A stretch of DNA of 23,838 bases from assembly GCA_002395525.1 (NCBI GenBank), contig DGXE01000021.1, forward strand, positions 22,020 to 45,857, read 5' to 3'. Under the pieces are notes generated by a model that searched no databases, was not told the origin of the DNA, and worked only from the letters and a program-made list of their open reading frames with translations. The position numbers and the translations under genes were made by a program. This document shows, one piece after another, positions 1 to 7,575 of the stretch (the stretch's first letter is position 1; the number at the start of each line of letters is the position of its first letter). The stretch comes from Ruminococcus sp. UBA4240. GTDB lineage: Bacteria; Bacillota; Clostridia; Oscillospirales; Ruminococcaceae.

Positions 1-546
1 GCAGGTGATGGAATCCCCGATGAACTCGATTTTAAGCTCCTTTTCGGCGGCGGGGAGGATATCCCCGTCACACTCTATGTCCCCTATGCCGCACACGGAA
101 TTGGCGGACTCGGAGAGCTTGACCACCCTTACCTCATGCACAGCGGAGGTGCTGTCGTCAACGGCGGTGATGATCTTTTCACGCTCATCTATCATCTCAT
201 CGGCGACCCGCTCACCGTCAACGAATACACCTACACGGGCACGGTTCTCGTCGCTGCCTGTAAGGGCGGTGCTGTCCCCCTTAATGGTTATTCTGCAGCT
301 CTTCCCCTCAAAGGAGAAGGCAGCCCCTGTGCCGGAAAAGAACATCCACATCCCGTTGTCGTCGGTATATGTGCGTCCCAAGGGCTTTACGTTATCCGTA
401 AAGCGGTCACTTACTGCGGCGGTCTCTTTTTCGCTCTCCAAAGAAGCAGTCTGCACGGCACTGTCGTTGTCTGCGGGCTTGTTAGCTCCGCAGGCTGTAA
501 ACATCACAAGTGCTGCAAGAGCCGCTATCGTCTTTTTCATATCCAT
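1..546 (-). CDS. CE2-type carbohydrate esterase lipoprotein, 3' part cut by window edge
   Basis: This is the first 182 residues of a secreted SGNH-type esterase whose C-terminal catalytic domain lies beyond the left edge. A short signal peptide (KK at residues 4-5, then a hydrophobic run) ends in a lipobox-like FTAC, so Cys19 is probably lipidated. Residues about 50-168 resemble the jelly-roll N-terminal domain of carbohydrate esterase family 2, with the stretch GVFVDGERV and a following HEVRVVKLSES. The last visible residues are IEFIGDSITC, the GDS block I of SGNH hydrolases, with Ser179 the expected nucleophile. Family members deacetylate xylan or other plant polysaccharides, which fits a xylose-using host. 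The ATG at 546 is chosen because AGGAG sits 7 nt upstream, inside the end of the preceding gene; an in-frame ATG at 540 is too far. The gene starts 2 nt after the exonuclease fusion gene and is probably cotranscribed with it. Confidence 0.85.
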   Translation of the reverse strand, partial: MDMKKTIAALAALVMFTACGANKPADNDSAVQTASLESEKETAAVSDRFTDNVKPLGRTYTDDNGMWMFFSGTGAAFSFEGKSCRITIKGDSTALTGSDENRARVGVFVDGERVADEMIDEREKIITAVDDSTSAVHEVRVVKLSESANSVCGIGDIECDGDILPAAEKELKIEFIGDSITC

Positions 547-548
547 GT

Positions 549-1952
549 TTATTCTCCTGTGCATACAAGTATTTTCTTCATAGGTGTAAAGGTGATGCCG
601 TCCTCCGTCCGCTCCTCCCCGGCGGGGACAAAGCCCGACTTTTCGTAAAAGCCGTAGCCGGAGGGGGCAGCATTGACCGTAAGCTCCTCCCTGCCCTCTA
701 TGTCACGGACAACAGCCTCAAGCAGCGCCTTTCCGCAGCCCTGCCGCTGGTGCTCCTTATCCGTAAAGGCAAGGATTATGTGGGTCTGGTCACGGGTAAA
801 CATGGCAGATACCATATGCCTGCTCCTGCGGGCGGCATATGCCCTTACGGTGCCGTTTTCCACACCGCTCTCAATATCCCCGCTGAATATAAAGGCTCTG
901 AAGCTCTCCCTGCCGTGGGGATCGAACATGGGGGCGGTACACTCCTCAAAGGTGTGGCGCACAAGGCGCAGAGCCGCATCTATATCATCAGGGGCTGTTA
1001 TGCGCTCCACACACAGCTCCCCGTCGTCGGCACATTCCTCAGCAAAGGCTCTCACCCGCTGTTCGTAGCTGTCACGGCGGCTGTCGGAGATGGCCTCAAT
1101 ACGGCGTGTCACATCATAGGTGCCGTCGGCACATCGGGAGAGCTTTAACATCACGATATACTGTCCGTGCTCCTCACAGGCGGCATAGGTGACACTCTTG
1201 CGCTCGCTCACATACTCAAACTTCGGGTGGCGCATACCCTTTCTGCACACGGGGCAGCGGACGTGCATTATCTTGCGTATCCTGTACACATCATCCGTAT
1301 TCTCAAGGACTATCCCACGGAACGTGACAAGGCAGCGCTTTCTCTGCTGCTCCTCCTGCTCGGCGGCTATCTGCCGCAGAAGCTCCCCGTATCCGTCGGG
1401 GATGACATTTGGCAGGTAGAGCTTAGTCCCTATGCGGAAGGTGAGCACCGCATCGTTGAGGGCATCGTGCACCGGCAGATCCAGCGGCAGCCCATAATGC
1501 TCCACAGCGGTGGAGACGGAATACTGCCTTGAATCGTGCATCTCCGTGCGGGCAAAGATCATCTGCATATCGTAGAAGGGAGGGAGGTCATCATCAGGCA
1601 GACCGTAGACTGCAAGGTTTGCCCGCAGCACCTTTTCATCCTCGGTGCCCCAGGTGAGTATGCAGCAGTCCTCCCCGCACCATTTCCTGAACCGCCCCCA
1701 TGCGGCGGGGAAGGAGATGCCGTAGGTTATGGACTCGTTGCCCAGCCCTGTCACCTGCTTCACCTTCCGGTTTATCCTGCGGTAGAACCTGGCACGTATG
1801 CACACGGAAAACCTGTCGGCCTCGTTCTGACCGTCAAAGGTAGCCACAGCCCCTATGCGCACCACCTCTCCGATGAGAGGCACAGGGTCTGTCACCATCT
1901 TCTCGTGGACAGATGCCTGGTTCCACTCCATATCCATTATGATATATTTCAT
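549..1952 (-). CDS. DEDDh 3'-5' exonuclease fused to zinc ribbon and GNAT acetyltransferase domain
   Basis: This 467-residue protein appears to carry three modules. Residues 1-180 are a DnaQ/RNase T-like DEDDh exonuclease: ExoI is D7-M-E9, ExoII has D105 in WGTEDEKVL, and ExoIII is HDALND with H162 and D167. Residues about 225-275 contain a CPVC pair (233, 236) and a C259-x2-H262 pair, plausibly a zinc ribbon. Residues about 315-467 look like a GNAT N-acetyltransferase: the acetyl-CoA loop is QRQGCGKALLE (402-412), followed by NAAPSGYGFYEKSGF (425-441), the usual GNAT ending. Exonucleases starting MKYIIMDMEWNQ occur in clostridia; the GNAT extension seems unusual. Function is unknown: the nuclease would act on 3' ends of DNA or RNA, and the acetyltransferase substrate cannot be guessed. 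The ATG at 1952 follows GGGGTG by 5 nt. No convincing promoter is visible upstream. Confidence 0.85.
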   Translation of the reverse strand: MKYIIMDMEWNQASVHEKMVTDPVPLIGEVVRIGAVATFDGQNEADRFSVCIRARFYRRINRKVKQVTGLGNESITYGISFPAAWGRFRKWCGEDCCILTWGTEDEKVLRANLAVYGLPDDDLPPFYDMQMIFARTEMHDSRQYSVSTAVEHYGLPLDLPVHDALNDAVLTFRIGTKLYLPNVIPDGYGELLRQIAAEQEEQQRKRCLVTFRGIVLENTDDVYRIRKIMHVRCPVCRKGMRHPKFEYVSERKSVTYAACEEHGQYIVMLKLSRCADGTYDVTRRIEAISDSRRDSYEQRVRAFAEECADDGELCVERITAPDDIDAALRLVRHTFEECTAPMFDPHGRESFRAFIFSGDIESGVENGTVRAYAARRSRHMVSAMFTRDQTHIILAFTDKEHQRQGCGKALLEAVVRDIEGREELTVNAAPSGYGFYEKSGFVPAGEERTEDGITFTPMKKILVCTGE

Positions 1953-2138
1953 CCGTTCACCCCGTCAGAAGCAAGAAGCAAGAGGCAAGAAAAGCTGCCG
2001 GAAAGCATAGCCATTTCCTCTGTTGGTGCAAAAGCGCTGCTTATGAGGGATAAAGCACACAAAGAGGACAAAAGCAAGCGATACTTTGTCAGTTTACTTA
2101 TTACCTGTTGCTTATTGCTTAAAACGCCTTTTCTCTGC
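1953..2138. repeat. Repeat-bearing intergenic segment (copy A of dispersed mosaic family)
   Basis: There is no gene here. The plus strand carries short iterations of GCAAGAAGCAAGAGGCAAG at about 1974, a degenerate copy of the core hairpin found elsewhere (GCAAAAGCGCTGCTT, about 2028-2042), and a TTACTTATTACCTGTTGCTT block at about 2094. Similar blocks occur at 15594-15612 and 16970-16985. No intrinsic terminator or clear promoter was found. Confidence 0.5.
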
Positions 2139-2549
2139 TCAGATCATATGGCTCAGGGTCTCAATGACCTTCTGCCTTGTGACTATACCCGAATACATCC
2201 CTCTGCTGTCGGTGACGGGAACAAAGTTCTGCATCACCAGCTTCTTCATGAGGGTGTCCGTATCCGTCTCGATGTTGACGCTGTCAAAGCGGGTCACGGA
2301 GGCCAAGTCCGCCAGTGTAAGGGTATCGCTGTCAAGGGCGGCAAGGCTGCCGTCCTCCAGTATGCGGTACAGGAATTCCCTTTCGCTTACCACGCCTAAG
2401 TAAAGCCCCTCCCTGTCAGTGACGGGAACAGCCGTATATCCTGTCTTCATAAACTCCCGCAGACCCTCGCCTGCGGTCATATCCCCGTAAAGATAGGATG
2501 TCTGCATCTTCGGGGTCATTATCATAGCAATATTCATTATCTGATTCAT
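2139..2549 (-). CDS. Two-CBS-domain protein
   Basis: A 136-residue protein made almost entirely of a CBS pair. The first CBS motif is about residues 10-65 (GYTAVPVTDREGLYLGVVSE) and the second about 80-136 (NFVPVTDSRGMYSGIVTRQ). CBS pairs bind adenine nucleotides or related ligands and act as regulatory modules; here no catalytic domain is attached, so it is a stand-alone sensor. The gene starts 2 nt after the mreB-like stop codon, so translation is probably coupled. An alternative start at 2537 (residue 5) has AAGGA upstream, overlapping the first ATG, and may be the true one. The partner protein is unknown; the tight link to the mreB-like gene makes a role in envelope growth possible but unproven. 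Confidence 0.85.
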   Translation of the reverse strand: MNQIMNIAMIMTPKMQTSYLYGDMTAGEGLREFMKTGYTAVPVTDREGLYLGVVSEREFLYRILEDGSLAALDSDTLTLADLASVTRFDSVNIETDTDTLMKKLVMQNFVPVTDSRGMYSGIVTRQKVIETLSHMI

Positions 2550-2551
2550 CC

Positions 2552-3565
2552 TTACCGTTCATACCCGTACAGGGAGACACGCTCAAAGCCGCTTGCAAGG
2601 CTGTCCATACATTCAAATGCCTTGGCGGTGCCCCTTGCCACACAGCGTATGGGATCCTTGGCAACAGAGGTCTTTACCCCCGTTTCCTTTGCAATGAGCT
2701 TGTCCAGGCCGCCTATGAGGGCGCCCCCGCCTGTGAGAAGTATGCCGTCGTCGTGTATGTCTGCGGAAAGCTCGGGAGGTGTCTTTTCAAGCAACTCCTT
2801 TACAGCCTCCACCAGCTCGTTTATGCTGTCGATTATGGCTTTGTACATATCGTAGTCCGTCAGCTCCAGACGGGCGGGCAGACCTGTCACTTGATCTATG
2901 CCCTTTACCTCCATCTTCCGGCTGCCATCGGGGGAGAATACCTCCGCCAGGGAGATCTTTGCGTTCTCCGCAGTGCGCTCCCCTATCTGCACCCGGTATC
3001 TGGTCATAACATAGCGCATGACCGCCGCATCTATCTTGTTCCCCGCCAGCTTCACGGAATTCTTGATGACTATGCCGTTCATGGACAGCACCGCAATGTC
3101 TGTGGTGCCGCCCCCTATATCCACCACCATGCGCCCCCGTGCCTTTGATATGTCCACTCCCGCACCAAGCAGGGCAGCCACAGGCTCCTCTATAAGGTAC
3201 ACCTTCCGTGCCCCTGCCTCCCGGGCGGCATCTATCACAGCCCTTGCCTCCACATCGGTGACAAGGCTGGGAACACATATTACTATGCGGGGCATGAATA
3301 ACTGGCGGCCTGTGACCCTCTGTATACACTCCCTGATAAGGGTGTCCGCCATGTCATAGTCGGATATGACACCGTCACAAAGAGGTCTTACCACCGCAAT
3401 ATTCCCGGGTGCCCTGCCTATCATGCGGTAGGCATCCATGCCTATGGCGGTTATATCCTCGCTGTTCTTGTTGAAGGCTATCACGGAGGGCTCGTAGAAT
3501 ACGATGTCCTTCCCCGCAATGGCTATCATAATATTGGCAGTACCCAAGTCGATACCTATATCCAC
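2552..3565 (-). CDS. mreB: MreB/Mbl-like actin-family rod-shape protein
   Basis: A 337-residue bacterial actin that would polymerise on the inner membrane face and guide peptidoglycan synthesis. The phosphate 1 loop is at residues 3-10 (IGIDLGTA), phosphate 2 at 148-156 (VVDIGGGTTD) and the adenosine motif at 275-289 (ILLTGGGALIGGLDK). GEPVAALLGAG-like sequence at 126-136 is also typical, here EEPVAALLGAG. Length matches the family (about 330-350). The GTG at 3565 is chosen because it starts directly before the DIGIDLG core and follows GGTGG; the frame stays open to 3832 but that extension translates dispersed repeat sequence and should not be included. No mreC or mreD follows; instead a CBS protein does. 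MreB, Mbl and MreBH cannot be told apart here, so the symbol is a family-level call. Confidence 0.88.
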   Translation of the reverse strand: MDIGIDLGTANIMIAIAGKDIVFYEPSVIAFNKNSEDITAIGMDAYRMIGRAPGNIAVVRPLCDGVISDYDMADTLIRECIQRVTGRQLFMPRIVICVPSLVTDVEARAVIDAAREAGARKVYLIEEPVAALLGAGVDISKARGRMVVDIGGGTTDIAVLSMNGIVIKNSVKLAGNKIDAAVMRYVMTRYRVQIGERTAENAKISLAEVFSPDGSRKMEVKGIDQVTGLPARLELTDYDMYKAIIDSINELVEAVKELLEKTPPELSADIHDDGILLTGGGALIGGLDKLIAKETGVKTSVAKDPIRCVARGTAKAFECMDSLASGFERVSLYGYER

Positions 3566-4026
3566 ATTTCCACCCCACGTAATGAAGAATGTATGATGTA
3601 ATGCATAATGCATAATGGATGGCTTTTTTCCTCTTTGGCAGCCGGGGAGCAGGTGTACAGTGTACAGTGCACAGTGTACAGTTATTTGACGGAGAGCCGG
3701 TTGCACGATTTTCTCTTTGCCCGCTTCGCTTGCATTGCTTTGTGAGGAAAGTGTACAGTGTGACGGTGAACCGATATCCTGACCTCCTCTTTCCATGCAA
3801 AAGCGTTGCTTTTGCATGAGAAGAACAAGCACGCAATTCTCTGTCGCTGACAGCTATTCACTATTAGCTTTGCAAGCGCAAATGTACAATGAAATGTATA
3901 ATGGATGGCTTTTTCCTCTTTGGCAGCCGTGGAGCAGGTGTACAGTGTACACTCGTACAGCAGCCGGCAAACGCAGAATCAAGCACCCCGGTCCCCGTCA
4001 CAACGTTTCATTCTTCACTCTGCATT
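3566..4026. repeat. 460-nt gene-free repeat mosaic between rnr and mreB (copy B)
   Basis: There is no credible gene here. A direct repeat occupies 3612-3666 and 3898-3951, differing by one base length in a T run and one substitution. Each copy begins ATAATGGATGGC and ends in GTGTACAGTGTACA. Extra GTGTACAGT/GTGCACAGT iterations follow the first copy. A perfect 11-bp hairpin CATGCAAAAGC-GTT-GCTTTTGCATG lies at 3794-3818, followed by AGAACAAGC and a GCAATTC block that reappear at 11440-11460. The end (about 3994-4020) has CCGTCA and CGTTTCATT blocks also seen at about 15658-15675. Any mreB promoter must lie within this mosaic; none with consensus boxes was identified. Confidence 0.7.
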
Positions 4027-6129
4027 TCATTCGGAGATTATCAGGTCTATGTTTCCGCTGTTTACGTCTGCGCCTACGCACTGTACCTTTACCCTGTCGC
4101 CGATGGTGTAGGTGCGCCTGCCGGGAGCTCTGAGGGAAAATTCTCCGTCAAATTCGTACATTCCCTCCAGGGACTCTGTCTTTATAAGCCCCTCGGCACC
4201 GTTGTCAAGCTCCACGTACAGCCCGAAGGCAAGTACGGAGCAGATCATCCCCTCAAACTCGTCCCCTATGCGGGAGCGCATATACTCCGCCGTGTAGCAG
4301 TCGTCACAGTCACGCTCTACCTTCATTGCGGCAAGCTCGCACTCGGAGGAGCGTATGGCGGCTTCATGGGCAAATTTTCCGTACTTTTTGCTCATATAGG
4401 CGCTGTCCTTTTTGTTGTACACGCTCTCTGTCAGTATCCTGTGCACCGCAAGATCCGGGTAGCGCCTTATGGGTGAGGTGAAGTGGGCATAATCCGAAAG
4501 TGCAAGACCGAAATGCCCGATAGGCTCCGCATCGTATCTTGCCTTTGCCATGGAGCGCAGCACCAGCATATTCACTATGGGGAACACGGCTCTGTCCTCG
4601 GCAGAACGCAGCATCTGCGCCATGTGCAGGGGCTTTATCTTCTTGAATTCCTGATGGGGCAGCCCTAATTTCTCCACCGTTTCTACAAGGGTCTGCACCT
4701 TTTCCGGCGAAGGATCCTCATGTACACGGTACACAAAGGGCAGCTCCCTTTCCTTCGCAGTCTTTGCCGCACACTCATTGGCAAGGAGCATCAGATCCTC
4801 GATAAGCTCCTCCGCCCGACCGCTTGCACGCTTTTCTATGCCGATACAGCGTCCCTCTTCGTCTATGATGTGCTTTACCTCGGTGGTGTGTATCTCGGGA
4901 GCGCCCCTGTCCCGCCTTTTCTGCCAGAGTATGCGTGTCAGCTCGTCGGCGGCTTTTATGGTGTCCTCCAGCCCTGCGTACTTCTCTGCCGTCTGAGGGT
5001 CTGCAAAGGCACCGGTCTCAATAAAGGGGTTTATCTCGCTGTATACGCCCTTTACACGGGAGCGTATGACGGACTTGGCAAAGGTGTGCCCTGTCACGTT
5101 CCCCTCACTGTCCACATCCATAAGGCAGGAAAAGGCAAGCCTGTCCTCACCGGGATTTAATGAACATATGCCGTTGGAAAGCTCCTTCGGCAGCATGGGT
5201 ATCACCTTGTCGGCATAGTATATGGAGGTGCCCCTGATGAATGCGTCCCTGTCAAGGGCAGAGCCGGGCTTTACATAGTGGGACACGTCAGCGATGTGTA
5301 CCCCCACCCTGTAGCCTGATGCGGTCCTCTCCACGGAGATGGCATCGTCTATGTCCTTGGTGTCTGCTCCGTCTATGGTGAATATGGTCTCATCCCTGAG
5401 ATCAAGGCGGTCACGAAGGTCACGGGCAGTTATCTTCTTCTTGCCGATGACTGCTGCCTCGTCCTTTACCGCAAGGGGGAAGTCCACCTCTATGTCGTTG
5501 CTGTACAGCAGTGTGCGGGCGCAGTTGGCAGCCTCCTCACAGGAGCCGAACACAGCCGTTATGACACACCTGTGATCCCTGTGATGCTCTCCCCTCTCCA
5601 CTATGCGGGCTGTGACCTTGTCGCCGTCCCCCGCAGAGGTCTCCTCCGCTATTTCAAGGGGATCCCTGCACAGGGCATCGGAGCGGAAATACTTTCTGCC
5701 CCGGTGAACCTCCACCACTCCGGGGAATTCTCCGTCGCACTCCGCCGCAATAGACAGTATCTGCGCCTCGGGAGCTTCACCCCTCGGGGGTATGGGGGAG
5801 CATATGACCTTGTCACCGGGGACAGCGCCTTTCAGGAAACGCCCGGGGACAAAGTACTCCGTGCCCTTTTCGTCCTTTACAAAGCCGAAGGTTTTGCTGA
5901 GGCGCACCACATCCGCCGCAAATTCATTTTCCCCGGGGAGGGACACCCTTTCATTCTCGATGATAATTTCACCGCTCTGGGAAAGACTGCGCAGCGCCGC
6001 CCTGAATTCAGCCTCCGTGACACGTCTGCCCCGTGTCTTTGCGGAAAGCTCCTTTATCCTTACGGGGGCTGTCTTCCCCGCAAGGTAGTTTAGTATACGG
6101 TTTCTGCAAACCTGTGTATTATTTGCCAT
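4027..6129 (-). CDS. rnr: Ribonuclease R
   Basis: A 700-residue processive 3'-5' exoribonuclease of the RNase II/RNB family, which degrades structured RNA and assists quality control. The N-terminal winged helix (about 5-65) and cold-shock domains (about 70-215) are followed by the catalytic core, whose metal-binding motif TIDGADTKDIDDAIS at 251-265 gives D253, D259, D261 and D262. HIADVSHYV (278-286) and FTSPIRRYPDLAVHRIL are further RNB signatures. The C-terminal S1 domain begins near DEFEGMICSVLAFGLYVELD. The protein stops right after the S1 domain, lacking the basic lysine-rich tail present in many RNase R proteins. The ATG at 6129 begins MANNTQ; GAGGAAG upstream is rather distant. It lies downstream of secG, the usual Firmicutes order, but smpB is not adjacent. 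Confidence 0.96.
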   Translation of the reverse strand: MANNTQVCRNRILNYLAGKTAPVRIKELSAKTRGRRVTEAEFRAALRSLSQSGEIIIENERVSLPGENEFAADVVRLSKTFGFVKDEKGTEYFVPGRFLKGAVPGDKVICSPIPPRGEAPEAQILSIAAECDGEFPGVVEVHRGRKYFRSDALCRDPLEIAEETSAGDGDKVTARIVERGEHHRDHRCVITAVFGSCEEAANCARTLLYSNDIEVDFPLAVKDEAAVIGKKKITARDLRDRLDLRDETIFTIDGADTKDIDDAISVERTASGYRVGVHIADVSHYVKPGSALDRDAFIRGTSIYYADKVIPMLPKELSNGICSLNPGEDRLAFSCLMDVDSEGNVTGHTFAKSVIRSRVKGVYSEINPFIETGAFADPQTAEKYAGLEDTIKAADELTRILWQKRRDRGAPEIHTTEVKHIIDEEGRCIGIEKRASGRAEELIEDLMLLANECAAKTAKERELPFVYRVHEDPSPEKVQTLVETVEKLGLPHQEFKKIKPLHMAQMLRSAEDRAVFPIVNMLVLRSMAKARYDAEPIGHFGLALSDYAHFTSPIRRYPDLAVHRILTESVYNKKDSAYMSKKYGKFAHEAAIRSSECELAAMKVERDCDDCYTAEYMRSRIGDEFEGMICSVLAFGLYVELDNGAEGLIKTESLEGMYEFDGEFSLRAPGRRTYTIGDRVKVQCVGADVNSGNIDLIISE

Positions 6130-6155
6130 TGTCTTCTTTTTTCTTCCTCATTTTA

Positions 6156-6182
6156 CAAAAATGCCCGACCAGAAGGCCGGGC
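6156..6182 (-). terminator. Intrinsic terminator after secG
   Basis: On the minus strand an 8-bp stem GCCCGGCC/GGTCGGGC with a TTCT loop is followed by ATTTTTG. There is no T run on the other strand, so it stops secG transcription. rnr lies beyond it, so rnr needs read-through or an unrecognised promoter. The rest of the secG-rnr gap (6183-6261) shows no clear promoter. Confidence 0.8.
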
Positions 6183-6261
6183 ATACATCTTGAACGTGTG
6201 ACACTGCCTGTTCACTTTCCGTACAGCCCCGACACTGCCGGGCTTGTGCATATGTAAAGTG

Positions 6262-6537
6262 TCAGGATGCGAGGGTGGGCGCTACCGCCTGTACTACATT
6301 TACTGCGATAACTATTATAAAGAACACTACAGCCACGATCTTGGTGAGCTTTTCAAGAGCCTTCTCACGGGTGTTCTGGCTGTTCTCGTCATAGAAGCTG
6401 TGGTTGTTGGAGCCCTGGATGGCACTTGTCATGCCCTCCTGCTTCTGTGACTGCATAAGTGTTATTATCACAAGGAAAATGCTGCACAGTATGAGCACTA
6501 CCCCGCTTACTATCTGTAAAACGCTCATTGTTGCCAT
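6262..6537 (-). CDS. secG: Protein translocase subunit SecG
   Basis: A 91-residue membrane protein with two hydrophobic segments (about residues 5-28 and 65-86) separated by a polar loop containing LMQSQKQEGMTSAIQG. This layout is that of SecG, the small non-essential partner of SecYE that stimulates preprotein export. The ATG at 6537 is chosen over a longer frame to 6651 because GGAGG lies 7 nt upstream; a second ATG three codons in is also possible. It has its own consensus promoter and a terminator, so it forms a single-gene transcript between murB and rnr. Confidence 0.92.
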   Translation of the reverse strand: MATMSVLQIVSGVVLILCSIFLVIITLMQSQKQEGMTSAIQGSNNHSFYDENSQNTREKALEKLTKIVAVVFFIIVIAVNVVQAVAPTLAS

Positions 6538-6577
6538 TGTATTGCCTCCGTTAGCCGATTGATTACAAGCACATGAC

Positions 6578-6606
6578 ATTATATCACATTGCGGCGGTGA
6601 TTTCAA
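6578..6606 (-). promoter_or_regulatory. Sigma-A promoter for secG
   Basis: On the minus strand TTGAAA (6601-6606), a 17-nt spacer and TATAAT (6578-6583) preceded by TG, an extended -10. It sits just after the murB stop and about 40 nt before the secG start. Confidence 0.85.
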
Positions 6607-6681
6607 GGGCGATAAAAAATTTTGTCGGTTAGCACAATAATACTGCCGCACATCCCCGGCTTTCTCTCTGTTGTGAACAAA

Positions 6682-7575
6682 TCAGGAGAGTATCTCCGGC
6701 TCCAGCTCCAGCTCAAAGCCCGTCTTTTCCTTCACAACAGCCCTCACATGGTCTGTCACTGCCATTACATCCGCAAATGTGGCACCGCCTGTGTTTATCA
6801 CAAAGCCTGCGTGCTTTTCGGACACCTGTGCTCCCCCTGCGGTGTAGCCCTTCAGACCGCACTCGTCTATAAGGGCGGCGGCATATGCCCCCTGCGGCCG
6901 CTTGAAGGTGCTCCCTGCGGATTTGAAGTTCAAGGGCTGCTTGTCGAGCCTTCTCTGCATAAGCTCGTCCATTTTAGCGGTTATCTGCGCACTGTCCCCC
7001 TTTTCAAGGGCAAAGGCAGCCCGCACCATGTACAACCCACCTTTTTGCAGGGCGCTGTGCCTGTATGAGAGATCAAGCTCCTCATTGCTGTATCTGCGCA
7101 CATTCCCGGCGGTGTCCAGTATATCGGCGTATAAGAGCACATCCTTCAGCTCTCCGCCGTATGCCCCCGCATTCATGTACACACCGCCCCCCACGGAAGC
7201 GGGGATGCCGTAGGCAAATTCAAGCCCGGAAAGCCCTGCGTCCCGTGCGGCAACACACACCGCTGTCAGGGGCGCACCTGCCTCACATACAAGGGTATCC
7301 CCCTCAAGGGCTATATTATCCATGAGCCGCCCACAGTGAAGGATCACCCTGTCCGTGCCCTCATCCGCCACAAGGAGATTGGAGCCCCTCCCTATGACAT
7401 AGTAGGGCAGCCCCCTTTCCTCCAGAAGGCGAAGCAAAGGCGCAAATGCGGCGGCGGTCATATCAATGAACAGGGGCGTGCTGCCCCCTATGCCGAAGGT
7501 GGTGTGGGGGGCAAGGGGCTGGTCGCAAAGGCATTTGCAGCCAAGGGAAAGGGCTTTTTCAACGATCTCTTCCAT
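6682..7575 (-). CDS. murB: UDP-N-acetylenolpyruvoylglucosamine reductase
   Basis: A 297-residue FAD enzyme that makes UDP-N-acetylmuramate, the second committed step of peptidoglycan precursor synthesis in the cytoplasm. The FAD-binding stretch is GRGSNLLV (62-69) with GIPASVGGGVYMNAGAYGG (123-141). YRHS (171-174) supplies the conserved Arg, AGSTFKRP (220-227) the proton-donor Ser222, and LEPEI near the C terminus the conserved Glu; the pattern fits type II MurB. The ATG at 7575 shares its A with the TGA stop of hprK, so translation is likely reinitiated; a GTG at 7590 is in frame but less likely. It is cotranscribed with hprK, an arrangement seen in clostridia. Confidence 0.96.
   Translation of the reverse strand: MEEIVEKALSLGCKCLCDQPLAPHTTFGIGGSTPLFIDMTAAAFAPLLRLLEERGLPYYVIGRGSNLLVADEGTDRVILHCGRLMDNIALEGDTLVCEAGAPLTAVCVAARDAGLSGLEFAYGIPASVGGGVYMNAGAYGGELKDVLLYADILDTAGNVRRYSNEELDLSYRHSALQKGGLYMVRAAFALEKGDSAQITAKMDELMQRRLDKQPLNFKSAGSTFKRPQGAYAAALIDECGLKGYTAGGAQVSEKHAGFVINTGGATFADVMAVTDHVRAVVKEKTGFELELEPEILS

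Noticed and set aside
3566..3832. N-terminal extension of the MreB-like protein
   Set aside because: It translates dispersed repeat sequence; MreB proteins begin close to the IGIDLGTA loop, which follows the GTG at 3565.
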